From Streptomyces sp. NBC_00670 (lineage in GTDB: Bacteria; Actinomycetota; Actinomycetes; Streptomycetales; Streptomycetaceae): a stretch of DNA of 64,000 bases. Shown in pieces: positions 43,870 through 53,084 of the stretch. A model generated the notes under the pieces. The model was not told the origin of the DNA, did not search any database, and saw only the letters and a list, made by a program, of their open reading frames with translations. The position numbers were made by a program, and so were the translations under genes. Every line of letters begins with the position of its first letter. The first letter of the stretch is position 1. The stretch is taken from contig NZ_CP109017.1 in NCBI RefSeq assembly GCF_036226765.1, forward strand, positions 5,271,001 to 5,335,000, given 5' to 3'.

Positions 43870-44445
43870 CTACCGCAGCCGGGCCATCAGGGCGTGCTCG
43901 ACCAGGGTGATCAGGGTCGACTTGGCGTCCGCCCGGTGCCGGGCGTCCGTGGTGATGATCGGCGCGTCGGGCCCAATCTGCAGGGCCTCGCGCACCTCTT
44001 CGGGGTTGTACGGCTGCTGGCCGTCGAAGCCGTTGAGGGCGATGACGAACGGCAGGCCGGAGTTCTCGAAGTAGTCGACCGCGGGGAAGCAGTCGGCCAG
44101 GCGCCGGGTGTCCACGAGCACCACCGCGCCGATCGCGCCGCGCACCAGGTCGTCCCACATGAACCAGAAGCGGTCCTGGCCGGGCGTGCCGAACAGGTAC
44201 AGGATCAGGTCCTGGTCGAGCGTGATACGTCCGAAGTCCATGGCCACCGTCGTGGTGGTCTTGTCCCCGGTGTGGGTCAGGTCGTCGATCCCCGCCGACG
44301 CGGAGGTCATCACGGCCTCCGTGCGCAGCGGGTTGATCTCGGAGACGGCGCCGACGAACGTGGTCTTGCCCACGCCGAAGCCGCCCGCCACCACGATCTT
44401 GGCGGAGGTCGTCGCGCGACCCCCGTCAGAGCTTGCGAAGTCCAC
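43870..44445 (-). CDS. cvnD: Conservon GTP/ATP-binding protein CvnD (second copy)
   Basis: 191 residues from GTG 44445, overlapping the cvnC end by 20 bases. Same GTPase motifs as the first copy: GGFGVGKTTFVG, FGTPGQDRFWF, ALNGFDG. From KIVVAGG on, the two CvnD proteins differ at only one or two positions, and bases 44003-44207 are identical to 38590-38794. From memory this is the cvn1-type operon of S. coelicolor. Confidence 0.93.
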   Translation of the reverse strand: MDFASSDGGRATTSAKIVVAGGFGVGKTTFVGAVSEINPLRTEAVMTSASAGIDDLTHTGDKTTTTVAMDFGRITLDQDLILYLFGTPGQDRFWFMWDDLVRGAIGAVVLVDTRRLADCFPAVDYFENSGLPFVIALNGFDGQQPYNPEEVREALQIGPDAPIITTDARHRADAKSTLITLVEHALMARLR

Positions 44446-44824
44446 TGAGCACCCTTTCGAGCAGCGTCACGTCCGGAGCGCCACCGGCGTTCTCGTCGCC
44501 ACCGGGCTGGTGGATGGCGACGAGACCGGCCTCGGCGAGGTCCGCGACAAGAATCCGAGCAACACCCAGCGGCATGGACAGCAGCGCCGAGACCTCCGCG
44601 ACCGACTTCACCTCACGGCAGAGGTGGCAGATCCGCTGGTGCTCCGGGAGCAGCCCCATGAGCTGCGTCGGGTCGGCCGTCGTGCTGATGAGCGCCTCGA
44701 TGGCCAGCTGGTAGCGCGGCCGCGTCCGGCCGCCGGTCATCGCGTACGGACGTACCAGCGGCTGGTCGCCCTCGTCCCCGTACGGCTCGGCGTACGGATC
44801 ATGAGAGGCGGTGGGCGGGGTCAT
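44426..44824 (-). CDS. cvnC: Conservon protein CvnC (DUF742), second copy
   Basis: 132 residues from ATG 44824 with GGAGG five bases ahead. It lacks the long Pro/Gln N-terminal extension of the first copy. DUF742 core: LVRPYAMTGGRTRPRYQLAIEALIS, LPEHQRICHLCREVKSVAEVSALLSMPLGVA, ending VTLLERVLSGLRKL. Translationally coupled to cvnD by overlap; 110 bases separate it from cvnB. Confidence 0.93.
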   Translation of the reverse strand: MTPPTASHDPYAEPYGDEGDQPLVRPYAMTGGRTRPRYQLAIEALISTTADPTQLMGLLPEHQRICHLCREVKSVAEVSALLSMPLGVARILVADLAEAGLVAIHQPGGDENAGGAPDVTLLERVLSGLRKL

Positions 44825-44934
44825 GGATCCTCCGGGCGGGACAGCAGGTCGGTCGGTCGTGCCGTCTGACGGGGCCGGTGGGGGGATTGTGGCGGCCGGA
44901 CGGTGATTTGGTGAGGTGGGTGGTACCGGGCCGA

Positions 44935-45357
44935 TCAGTGGAGCAGACTGCCTTGGAGTTCGGCGCGCAGGTCCGGTGTGAGCACCGCGCCCGCACGGTC
45001 GACCAGCAGCGCCATCTCGTAGCCGACGAGACCGATGTCGCACTCGGGGTGCGCGAGCACGGCCAGGGACGAGCCGTCGGAGATGGACATCAGGAAGAGG
45101 AAGCCGCGCTCCATCTCCACGACCGTCTGCGCCACGTTGCCGCCCTCGAAGATCCGGGAGGCCCCGGCCGTCAGCGAGGTGAGGCCGGACGCGACGGCCG
45201 CGAGCTGGTCCGCACGGTCCCGCGGGAACCCTTCCGACATCGCCAGAAGGAGTCCGTCGGCGGACACGACGACGGTGTGGGACACCCCGGGGGTGTTGTC
45301 CACGAAGTTGGTGATCAACCAGTTGAGGTTCTGTGCCGCCTGGCTCATCGGGCTCAA
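44935..45357 (-). CDS. cvnB: Conservon Roadblock/LC7 protein CvnB, second copy
   Basis: 140 residues from a TTG start at 45357 with AGGAG six bases upstream; the ATG three codons in is the alternative. Nearly identical to the first CvnB: NLNWLITNFVDNTPGVSHTV, VSADGLLLAMSEGFPRDRADQ. Its start lies directly against the cvnA stop (TAG then TTG). Confidence 0.94.
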   Translation of the reverse strand: MSPMSQAAQNLNWLITNFVDNTPGVSHTVVVSADGLLLAMSEGFPRDRADQLAAVASGLTSLTAGASRIFEGGNVAQTVVEMERGFLFLMSISDGSSLAVLAHPECDIGLVGYEMALLVDRAGAVLTPDLRAELQGSLLH

Positions 45358-48300
45358 CTAACGCTCCTGCTGGTGAGTGGGGCTGGGGAAGCTGCCGGTC
45401 TGGCCGGGGCCGGGACCGGCCTGACGACCCTGGGCGATGCCCCGTCGGAGATTGGTCAGCCGGCCGCGTACGTCATCGGGCGCACGCGAGACCTGCGGAC
45501 CGGTTTGGTGCTGTTGCTGCTGTGCCGTGCCCGGTACGAGGTTGGCGCGCGGCACCCGTCGCGGCAGTCCCGAGGTGGTGACACCACCGGACTGCGGCTG
45601 CCGTACGCGTTCCGCCTGCCGGACCAGGTCGTCGTTGGGCGAGCTGCGCCAGGCCGCCTCGGCCGGACGCCGCTCGGGAGCGGGGGAGGGGGCGGGAGCG
45701 GGCGCCGGGGCGGCCGCCGGCCGGGGTGCCGGGGCGGAGGGCGCCTGCTGCGGTCCGTCGGCGCGGCCCGCGCCGTGGAACCAGTTGGTCTCGAGGGCCT
45801 CGTACAGCGGGGTACGGCCGTCGCCGGGACCGGTGGCCGGGGGCAGCGCCTCCGGCTCGCGGTGCACCGGGCGCTGCGGGGCGGCCGGCCGGGGCGCGCC
45901 GAAGTCGGGAGCGCCGCCGTTCACCTGCGGCCGCTCGAACTGGCCGGTGGACGTGGCCGCCGGGTCCTGGGCGCCGTAGCCCTGGACCGGGAACTGGCCG
46001 GTGGACGACGGGTCCTGGCCGGCGTAGCCCTGCGGGGCGTACTGGCCGGTGTCCTGGCCCTGGTTCCGGTTCTGCCCCTGATCGCGGCCGACGGCCGGGA
46101 ACTGCCCGGTGTCGTGGGCCTGGTGCGGGGTGGCGAACTGGCCGGTGTCCTGGCCGTGCCGGGCCTGCTGGGCGGGGTACTGGCCGGTCTCCTGTCCGCG
46201 CTGCGCGGGGAACTGACCGGTGTCCTGGCCCGGGTAGGAGGCGGGGCCGCCCGGCCGGGTCGTGCCCGGACGCTGCACGTTCGGACGCGGGGCGTTCGGC
46301 CGGCCGTTCTGGTGGGGACCGTTCGGCTGCGGGGCGCCCTGCTGCGGACCGCCCTGGTGGGGGCCGCCCTGCTGGGGACCGTTCTGCTGGGGGCCGCCGA
46401 ACACGTCCGAGCGGACGAACGACCCGGTGTGCTGCGGACCACCCGTGTCCCGGCGCGGGAACTCGGCGCCCGGGGCGGAGTAGTCGCCGGCCGGGGCGTT
46501 CGGGCCGGTGAAGCCGCCGCCCTGGCTGTCCAGCTGGTCGTCGAGCTGTCCGTTGAACCCGTGCAACGGCTCGCCGAGCTGCGGGATCTCCGCGGTCGAC
46601 CCCGGCCCCTGCCGGTCGTCGATCCGCGGCATCTGCGAGGTCGAGGTGAGGGCGTCCGGCTCCTCGTGGCCGCGCGGGGCGTCCAGCGAGGGGCGCTGCG
46701 CGTTCTCCTCGCCCCAACCGGGCGTACGGGGCTGCTGGTTGCCGCCGGGCAGCTCCGCGCGGGGGCCGCCGCGGCCGGGCAGCAGCGGCCTGCGCCGGCC
46801 ACCGCCCTCACGGGGCTGCCGCTCCTGCGGGGCCCGGCCCGCGTTCTCGTCGAAGCCGCCGGCCGCCGGGCGGGCGCCGGGCCCGCCGTCGAAGCCGCCC
46901 TGACCCGGAGCGCCGGAGTCCTGGAAGGCCTGGGCCGCCTGCAACCCCTGCGGGGCGCCGGGCGCGCCCTGGCCGTAGCCGCCGCCCGCGCCCGCCGGGG
47001 CCGGCCGGCCCTGCGGGGCACCGCCGGGGGCACCGGGCTCGAAGGCGTTCTGCTCGAACAGCGAGGGGGCGCCGCCGCCCGCATGCGGACCCCGGGCACC
47101 GCCCGGTCCGCCCGGCCGAGCCGCCCTGGCCCGCGCCGGGCAGCGCCGCCCGCGGCCCCTGGCCCGCGCCGACCTGCCCGCGCTGCGGGGCACCGCCGAG
47201 CAGACCGCCGCCCGCGGGGTCACCGGCGCCGAGCGCGCCGCCCTGCTGGCCGCCGTTCTGGCGGCGGGCCGCGGCCGCACCGGCCGCTGCCGCCGCGGCG
47301 GCGGGACCGCCGGTGGGGCCGCCCTGGCCGGGCTTGCCCTGCGGCTTCTTGCCGCCCTGGGCGACGTCGACGGGGAGCATGACCAGCGCGGTCGTACCGC
47401 CGGAGTCCGACGGGCGCAGCTGGATGCGGATGCCGTGGCGCTGGGAGAGCCGGCCGACCACGAACAGACCCATGCGGCGGGAGACGGAGACGTCCACGGT
47501 GGGCGGCGAGGCGAGCCGCTCGTTGATGGAGGCGAGGTCCTCGGGGGAGAGGCCGATGCCGGTGTCGTGGATCTCGATCAGCACCCGCCCGTCGGGCAGC
47601 GCGTGACCGGTGACCTTCACCTTGGTCTGCGGGGAGGAGAACGATGTCGCGTTCTCCAGCAGCTCGGCGAGCAGGTGCACGAGGTCGTTGACGACGCGGC
47701 CGGCGACCTCGGTCGTCGGCACCGCGGCCAGCTCGATGCGCTCGTACTGCTCCACCTCGGAGGCGGCGGCACGGAGCACGTCGACCAGCGGGACCGGACG
47801 GGTCCACCGGCGGCCCGGCTCCTCACCCGCGAGGACCAGGAGGTTCTCACCGTTCCGGCGCATACGGGTCGCGAGGTGGTCCAGCTTGAACAGCGAGGAC
47901 AGCTGGTCCGGGTCGGCCTCGCGGGACTCCAGTTCGGAGATGAGCGAGAGCTGACGCTGGATCAGACCCTGCGACCGGCGCGAGAGGTTGGTGAACATCG
48001 CGTTGACGTTGCCCCGCAGCAGGGCCTGCTCGGCGGCGAGCCGGACCGCCTCGCGGTGCACGTGGTCGAAGGCCGCGGCCACCTGGCCGATCTCGTCCCG
48101 GGAGTGCACACCGACCGACTCCACGGACGTGTCCACGTCCTGCGGGTCGGACTCGGACAGCTGCTGCACCAGCTCGGGCAGCCGGTCCTGGGCGACCTTG
48201 GTGGCGGTCTCCTGAAGCCGGCGCAGCGAGCGGATCATGGAGCGGGCCACGATGAAGGCGCCGACCAGCGAGACACCGAGGACGAGCAGGATCAGCGCAC

Positions 48301-49549
48301 CGGAGATGATCGCTTCCTGCTGCGACTCGTTGCGCAGCTCACGCGCCTTCTGCTCCATCTCGGTGAGCAGACCGGTCTCGATCTTCGACATCAGCTCGAT
48401 CTTGTTCGAGTCGTCGTCGATCCAGTCCTTGTACGACTGCTTGTTCTGCGTGCGCATGCCGTCCGTGTTGCGCAGCACGCGGGTGGCGTAGTTGTCCGAG
48501 GCCTCGACGGTGGCGTTGCCGTTGGCGATCGGCTTCAGCAGCTCGGTGACGCCGTCGCCGTAGATGTCCGAGAAGCTCTTCATCTCGGAGTCCTCGCCCT
48601 CGAGGGCGGACTGGCCGTACTGACGGTCGCTCTCGGAGAGCTTGCCGAACGTGTCGTTCGTGGTGGGCAGCGCCGCCGCGATGATGGCGCGCTGCTCGGA
48701 GGCGTACTCCTTGGCGGTGGAGAAGGCCGTCAGCGCGCGGGTGCGCTGGATCATCTCCGGGTTGCTGGTCGCCTGCGCCATGTCCTGGGAGAGGTCGAGC
48801 AGCTGGGTGATCAGCCGGTGGTACGCCTCGACCGTCTGCGCGGAGTTCTTCTCGTTCTGGTAGGCGTCGTTGCGGATCGAGCTGAGGTTGCCCAGCTCGC
48901 CCACGAGGCCCACGACCGTCTCGCGCACACCGGAGAGGTTGCCGTCGCCGGCCGCGTCGTTGATGTCCTGGGTGGCGTCCACGAAGGCGACGCGCGCCTG
49001 GTCGGTCTTCTCCCGCGAGCCCTTGACGGTGAAGTCGTTGGCCTTGGCGCCGTTGGCCAACGGGCCCGCCGACTGGTCGCGCTCGTTCTGCAGCGCGGCG
49101 GCCAGCTCGGTGGCCTGCTGCGTCATGTTGGTCAGCAGCTCCATGTTGTCGAGCTGCTTGATCTCGTCCATGGAGTCGCTGATCCGCAGCGCGCCCAGCG
49201 AGGTCGCGGCGACCACGGGGAGGGCGAGCAGGGAGACCAGACGAGTCGAGATGCGCCAGTTGCGCAGGGCTATTCGCGGGCCGGGACCGGTCGGGCCGGA
49301 GGCCTTGGGCTTGGCCGGCGGCGTGGCGTCCGGGGCCGCGCCCGGGCGTCCCGCGGCCGCGGTGGGCCCGCCGCTGCGCCCCTGGGCGGAGGAGTTCCCG
49401 CCCGGACGGCCGGAGGAGTCGGGCCCGGCGGCGGTCGGCGCCGGGTTCTGGGCGCGCTGGGGGGAGGAACTGCCGGCATTGGGGCCAGTCCCGCCGTGCG
49501 GCTCCGGCTCCGCCGAAGCACTGCCATCCCTCTTGAAACGTCCCTGCAC
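45358..49549 (-). CDS. cvnA: Conservon sensor kinase CvnA, second copy, with apparent frameshift
   Basis: From GTG 49549. One frame encodes the Pro/Gly N-tail, membrane segment (LVSLLALPVVAATSLGAL), NIT domain (LAAALQNERDQSAGPLANG), second membrane segment, HAMP and kinase (FKLDHLATRMRRNGENLLVL; HLLAELLENATSFSSP). Near 47100-47140 the coding signal moves to another frame by +1. That frame carries the C-terminal 500-600 residues, with seven TGQF/TGQY repeats and the conserved ending VRGRLTNLRRGIAQGR...HQQER, and reaches the stop just before cvnB. Without the shift the protein runs on in the first frame to 46808 (about 913 residues from this start) and lacks the conserved end. Sequencing error, mutation and programmed shift are all possible. 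Confidence 0.8.
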
Positions 49550-50152
49550 TAGCGTCGCAACCTCTGGACCAGGCGCCCCTCCGCGTGAACGGCGGGACGG
49601 TGTCGGCGTCGTGGGGGGCGCCCTGAAATACGCCCCCCATGGTGGTCGTGAGTGACCGGCGCTGGTTCCCCCTATCTCGCCGCCACCCGGCGCTGGTGCG
49701 CCCCCTGTGCGCCGGCTCGATCCTGCGGCGGTCCGTGAGATTCCAGCACAGTGCCGGATCTCCAACAAGGCCCATGGGCGACCCCGTGACCACGGTGACG
49801 GGATGTGAGGAGTGGGTCACCGGGCGTAGAGAGGCTGCGCGTGCATACCGGACATATCCCTACGAGCCGTTGGCCAAGGCTCGGTGTCCCAGTCGCCATG
49901 ATCAGGAGAGGAATGTGCGAGTTGGTTCCGTAATGCCCCTTTCGGGTCCGGAAGGTGAGAGTCCGATTCGACCTTTTTATGTATGGGTAAGTGAGCAAAC
50001 TCACATGGAGATCAAGGCGTCTTCACGAGTTCCCCCGGGAATTGGATGTTTAGCCTGACGCTTTACAGAGAAGGCGAAACCGACAACCCGCCCGGAGCGG
50101 CCCCTTCGCGGGAGTACCGCCGGGCGCTCTCACGACGAGGTCCAGTACAACC
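49550..50152. promoter_or_regulatory. Divergent regulatory region upstream of cvnA and the small-protein gene
   Basis: 603 bases, AT-richer in 49900-50060. Visible elements: inverted repeat GTGAG-CAAA-CTCAC (49991-50004); a 17-codon mini-frame from ATG 50006 to TGA 50058 (MEIKASSRVPPGIGCLA) that includes a TTA codon; and a stem formed by GCCCG (50090-50094) and CGGGC (50121-50125) with GCGG/CCGC inside. I cannot assign promoters. Confidence 0.4.
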
Positions 50153-50341
50153 GTGAAGACGACGATGATGTTCCGCAACATTGCCAACCCGCGCCGCACG
50201 ACCCTGGCCCACCTGGCCGACGCGGACGAACTGGAAACGTCTCACCTCCCGGAACACCCCGTCGACCTCCCCACCCAAACGGCCAACCCCCGCCGCACGG
50301 TCCTCATGGAAATCCCGACGCAGACGACGGCGACGGAGTAG
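50153..50341 (+). CDS. Small protein with duplicated ANPRRT motif, 62 residues
   Basis: From GTG 50153; internal ATG codons at 50165 and 50168 are alternatives. The peptide contains NIANPRRTTLAHLADADE near the start and TANPRRTVLMEIPTQ near the end, so the ANPRRT(T/V)L unit is repeated about 32 residues apart. The middle (HLPEHPVDLPTQ) is Pro-rich. G/C at third positions supports translation. No known family recognised. It may be a small regulatory protein or a precursor peptide; there is no maturation gene beside it. Confidence 0.6.
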   Translation: MKTTMMFRNIANPRRTTLAHLADADELETSHLPEHPVDLPTQTANPRRTVLMEIPTQTTATE

Positions 50342-50735
50342 AGGGGCGCCCGTAAGGGGCGCGGCCCTGTGTCGTCTGCGCGGTTCCGCCGCGGGGGCGC
50401 GAGCACTCGCCGTGCCCCTGCAAGGGGCGCGGGGCTGTGTCCTCTGCGCGGCTCCGCCGCGGTGTGCGCGAGCACTCACCGTGCTCCTCCAGGGGCGCGG
50501 GGAACTGCGCGAGAAGCCCCCACCCACCCGCACCCGACCACGCACCCCCGGGGTCCAAGGGGCGGAGCCCCTTGAAGGGATGGGAAGGGTAAGGGCGGCG
50601 GGGGCGAAAACCCTCCCCGGGCGAGCCCCCACCCCCGCGCGCTAGCCTGGTCACCGAACCCCTGCCGGCCCGCCCCACGGCCGCGAGCCGGCACAGAGAA
50701 GACCAGGTCAACAGACAGAGGGGCACGAGCATCCC
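50342..50735 (+). repeat. Dispersed repeat cluster with tandem duplication
   Basis: Two tandem copies of the GGGGCGCGG...CTGTGT variant, each with a GCGCGG-TTCC/CTCC-GCCGC hairpin (50356-50400 and 50424-50480), then module A (50489-50550) and module B (50555-50615). Remaining bases before the FAH gene hold no clear promoter. Together they make the longest repeat cluster in the window. Confidence 0.75.
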
Positions 50736-51521
50736 GTGCGCATCGCCAGGTTCTCCATCGACGGCAACGTCGCCTTCGGCGCGGTGGAAGGCACCCGCCC
50801 CGACGAACTCGTGCTCGACATCATCAAGGGCATCCCCTTCGCCGACTTCGAACTCTCCGGCACCAAGGTCCCCCTGAACAAGGTCCGCCTCCTGCCCCCC
50901 GTCCTCCCCAACAAGGTCGTGGCCTTCGGCCGCAACTACGCCGACCACGCCCGCGAACTCGGCAACGACGTCCCGGACGCCCCCTTCGCCTTCTTCAAGC
51001 CCTCCACCTCCGTGATCGGCCACGGCGACGAGATCGCGTACCCCTCCTTCTCCGAGGACCTGCACCACGAGGCCGAGCTCGCCGTCGTCATCGGCCGCAT
51101 GTGCCGCGAGGTCCCCCGCGACCGCGTCAAGGACGTGATCCTCGGCTACACCTGCGCCAACGACCTCACCGCCCGCGACGTCCAGCGCCGCGAGAAGCAG
51201 TGGGCCAGGGCCAAGGGCTTCGACACCGCCTGCCCGCTCGGCCCCTGGGTGGAGACGGACCTCGACCTCGCCGCCGCGAACGACGCGACCATCCAGCTCA
51301 CCGTCAACGGCGAACAACGCCAGCTCGGCCGGACGAGCGAGATGATCCACCCCATCGAGGACCTGATCGTCAACATCACCGAGGCCATGACGCTGCTCCC
51401 CGGCGACGTCGTCCTCACCGGCACCCCGGCAGGGGTCGGCCCCCTCCACGTCGGCGACGAGGTCGCCGTCACCATCGAAGGCATCGGCACTCTCACCAAC
51501 AAGGTTGTCAAGCGTGGCTAG
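50736..51521 (+). CDS. Fumarylacetoacetate hydrolase-family protein
   Basis: 261 residues from GTG 50736. FAH-fold hydrolase or decarboxylase. Motifs: KVVAFGRNYADHARELG, the metal site FFKPSTSVIGHGDEI and DLHHEAELAVVIGR, TCANDLTARDVQ, and the C-terminal VVLTGTPAGVGPLHVGDEV. Substrates of such enzymes include acylpyruvates and 2-hydroxyhepta-2,4-diene-1,7-dioate. The stop overlaps the gltX start by 8 bases, so the two are translationally coupled, a conserved neighbourhood in Streptomyces without obvious metabolic logic. Confidence 0.92.
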   Translation: MRIARFSIDGNVAFGAVEGTRPDELVLDIIKGIPFADFELSGTKVPLNKVRLLPPVLPNKVVAFGRNYADHARELGNDVPDAPFAFFKPSTSVIGHGDEIAYPSFSEDLHHEAELAVVIGRMCREVPRDRVKDVILGYTCANDLTARDVQRREKQWARAKGFDTACPLGPWVETDLDLAAANDATIQLTVNGEQRQLGRTSEMIHPIEDLIVNITEAMTLLPGDVVLTGTPAGVGPLHVGDEVAVTIEGIGTLTNKVVKRG

Positions 51522-52989
51522 CGCACCTGTACGCGTCCGTTTCTGCCCCTCGCCCACCGGTAACCCTCACGTGGGCCTGGTCCGCACCGCCCTGTTCAAC
51601 TGGGCGTACGCCCGCCACACCGGCGGCACGGCGGTCTTCCGTATCGAGGACACCGACGCGGCCCGCGACTCCGAGGAGTCCTACCAGCAGCTCCTGGACG
51701 CGATGCGCTGGCTCGGCTTCGACTGGGACGAGGGCCCCGAGACGGGCGGCCCGCACGCGCCGTACCGCCAGTCGCAGCGCATGGACCTCTACAAGGAGGT
51801 CGCCGCGAAGCTGCTCGACGCCGGCCACGCCTACTACTGCTACTGCACCGCCTCCGAGCTGGAGGAGCGCCGCGAGGCCGCCCGCGCCGCCGGCCGCCCC
51901 TCCGGCTACGACGGCACGTGCCGCACGGTCACGCCCGAGCAGAAGGAGCGGTACGAGGCGGAGGGCCGCGAGCCCATCGTCCGCTTCCGCATGCCCGACG
52001 AGGCGATCACCTTCGACGACCTGGTCCGCGGCGAGATCACGTACCTCCCGGAGAACGTTCCGGACTACGGCATCGTCCGCGCCAACGGCGCCCCGCTCTA
52101 CACCCTCGTCAACCCGGTGGACGACGCGGCGATGGAGATCACCCACGTCCTGCGCGGCGAGGACCTGCTCTCCTCCACCCCCCGCCAGATCGCGCTCTAC
52201 CGGGCGCTGATCGAGCTGGGCGTCGCCAAGCAGGTCCCGCACTTCGGCCATCTGCCGTACGTCATGGGCGAGGGCAACAAGAAGCTCTCCAAGCGCGACC
52301 CGCAGTCCTCCCTCAACCTCTACCGGGAGCGCGGCTTCCTCCCCGAGGGCCTGCTCAACTACCTTTCCCTGCTGGGCTGGTCCCTCTCGGCCGACCGGGA
52401 CATCTTCTCGGTGGCGGAGATGGTCGCCGCGTTCGACATCTCCGACGTCAACCCCAACCCGGCCCGCTTCGACCTGAAGAAGGCCGAGGCGATCAACGCC
52501 GACCACATCCGGCTGCTCGACGTGAAGGACTTCACCGAGCGCTGCGCCCCCTGGCTGAAGGCCCCCTTCGCGCCCTGGGCCCCGGAGGACTTCGACGAGT
52601 CGAAGTGGCAGGCGATCGCCCCGCACGCCCAGACCCGTCTGAAGGTTCTCTCCGAGATCACCGACAACGTCGACTTCCTGTTCCTCGCCGAGCCGGTCTT
52701 CGACGAGGCGTCGTGGACGAAGGCGATGAAGGAGGGCAGCGACGCCCTCCTCCGCACGGCCCGCGAAAACCTGGACTCGGCCGACTGGACGTCCCCGGAG
52801 TCGCTCAAGCAGGCCGTCCTGACCGCCGGCGAGACCCACGGCCTCAAACTCGGCAAGGCCCAGGCCCCCGTCCGCGTGGCCGTCACCGGCCGCACGGTAG
52901 GCCTCCCCCTCTTCGAGTCCCTCCAGGTCCTGGGCAGGGAGACGACCCTGGCCCGGATCGACGCGACCCTGGAACGGCTGGCGGCGTAA
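51514..52989 (+). CDS. gltX: Glutamyl-tRNA synthetase
   Basis: 491 residues from GTG 51514; the TTG 51505 is an alternative. Class I synthetase charging tRNA-Glu, and in actinomycetes also tRNA-Gln before amidation. The HIGH-type motif is CPSPTGNPHVGLVRTALFNWA; VFRIEDTDAARDSEES; the KMSKS equivalent is KKLSKRDPQSSL near residue 257. The C-terminal anticodon domain completes the usual length. It ends in a strong hairpin that seems to mark the border between conserved chromosome and an accessory region. Confidence 0.97.
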   Translation: MASAPVRVRFCPSPTGNPHVGLVRTALFNWAYARHTGGTAVFRIEDTDAARDSEESYQQLLDAMRWLGFDWDEGPETGGPHAPYRQSQRMDLYKEVAAKLLDAGHAYYCYCTASELEERREAARAAGRPSGYDGTCRTVTPEQKERYEAEGREPIVRFRMPDEAITFDDLVRGEITYLPENVPDYGIVRANGAPLYTLVNPVDDAAMEITHVLRGEDLLSSTPRQIALYRALIELGVAKQVPHFGHLPYVMGEGNKKLSKRDPQSSLNLYRERGFLPEGLLNYLSLLGWSLSADRDIFSVAEMVAAFDISDVNPNPARFDLKKAEAINADHIRLLDVKDFTERCAPWLKAPFAPWAPEDFDESKWQAIAPHAQTRLKVLSEITDNVDFLFLAEPVFDEASWTKAMKEGSDALLRTARENLDSADWTSPESLKQAVLTAGETHGLKLGKAQAPVRVAVTGRTVGLPLFESLQVLGRETTLARIDATLERLAA

Positions 52990-53004
52990 CCACCACGACG
53001 TACA

Positions 53005-53043
53005 GGAGGGGCGGCACCCGGAGTCTTCGGGTGCCGCCCCTCC
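53005..53043. terminator. Hairpin between gltX and the graspetide cluster
   Basis: A perfect 16-bp stem: GGAGGGGCGGCACCCG (53005-53020) with CGGGTGCCGCCCCTCC (53028-53043), loop GAGTCTT. No T-tract follows. It serves the convergent ends of gltX and the methyltransferase gene. Confidence 0.88.
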
Positions 53044-53084
53044 GCTGTCGCTTCCAATGGCTACGGCCGTCGTCGGCCCTGCGG

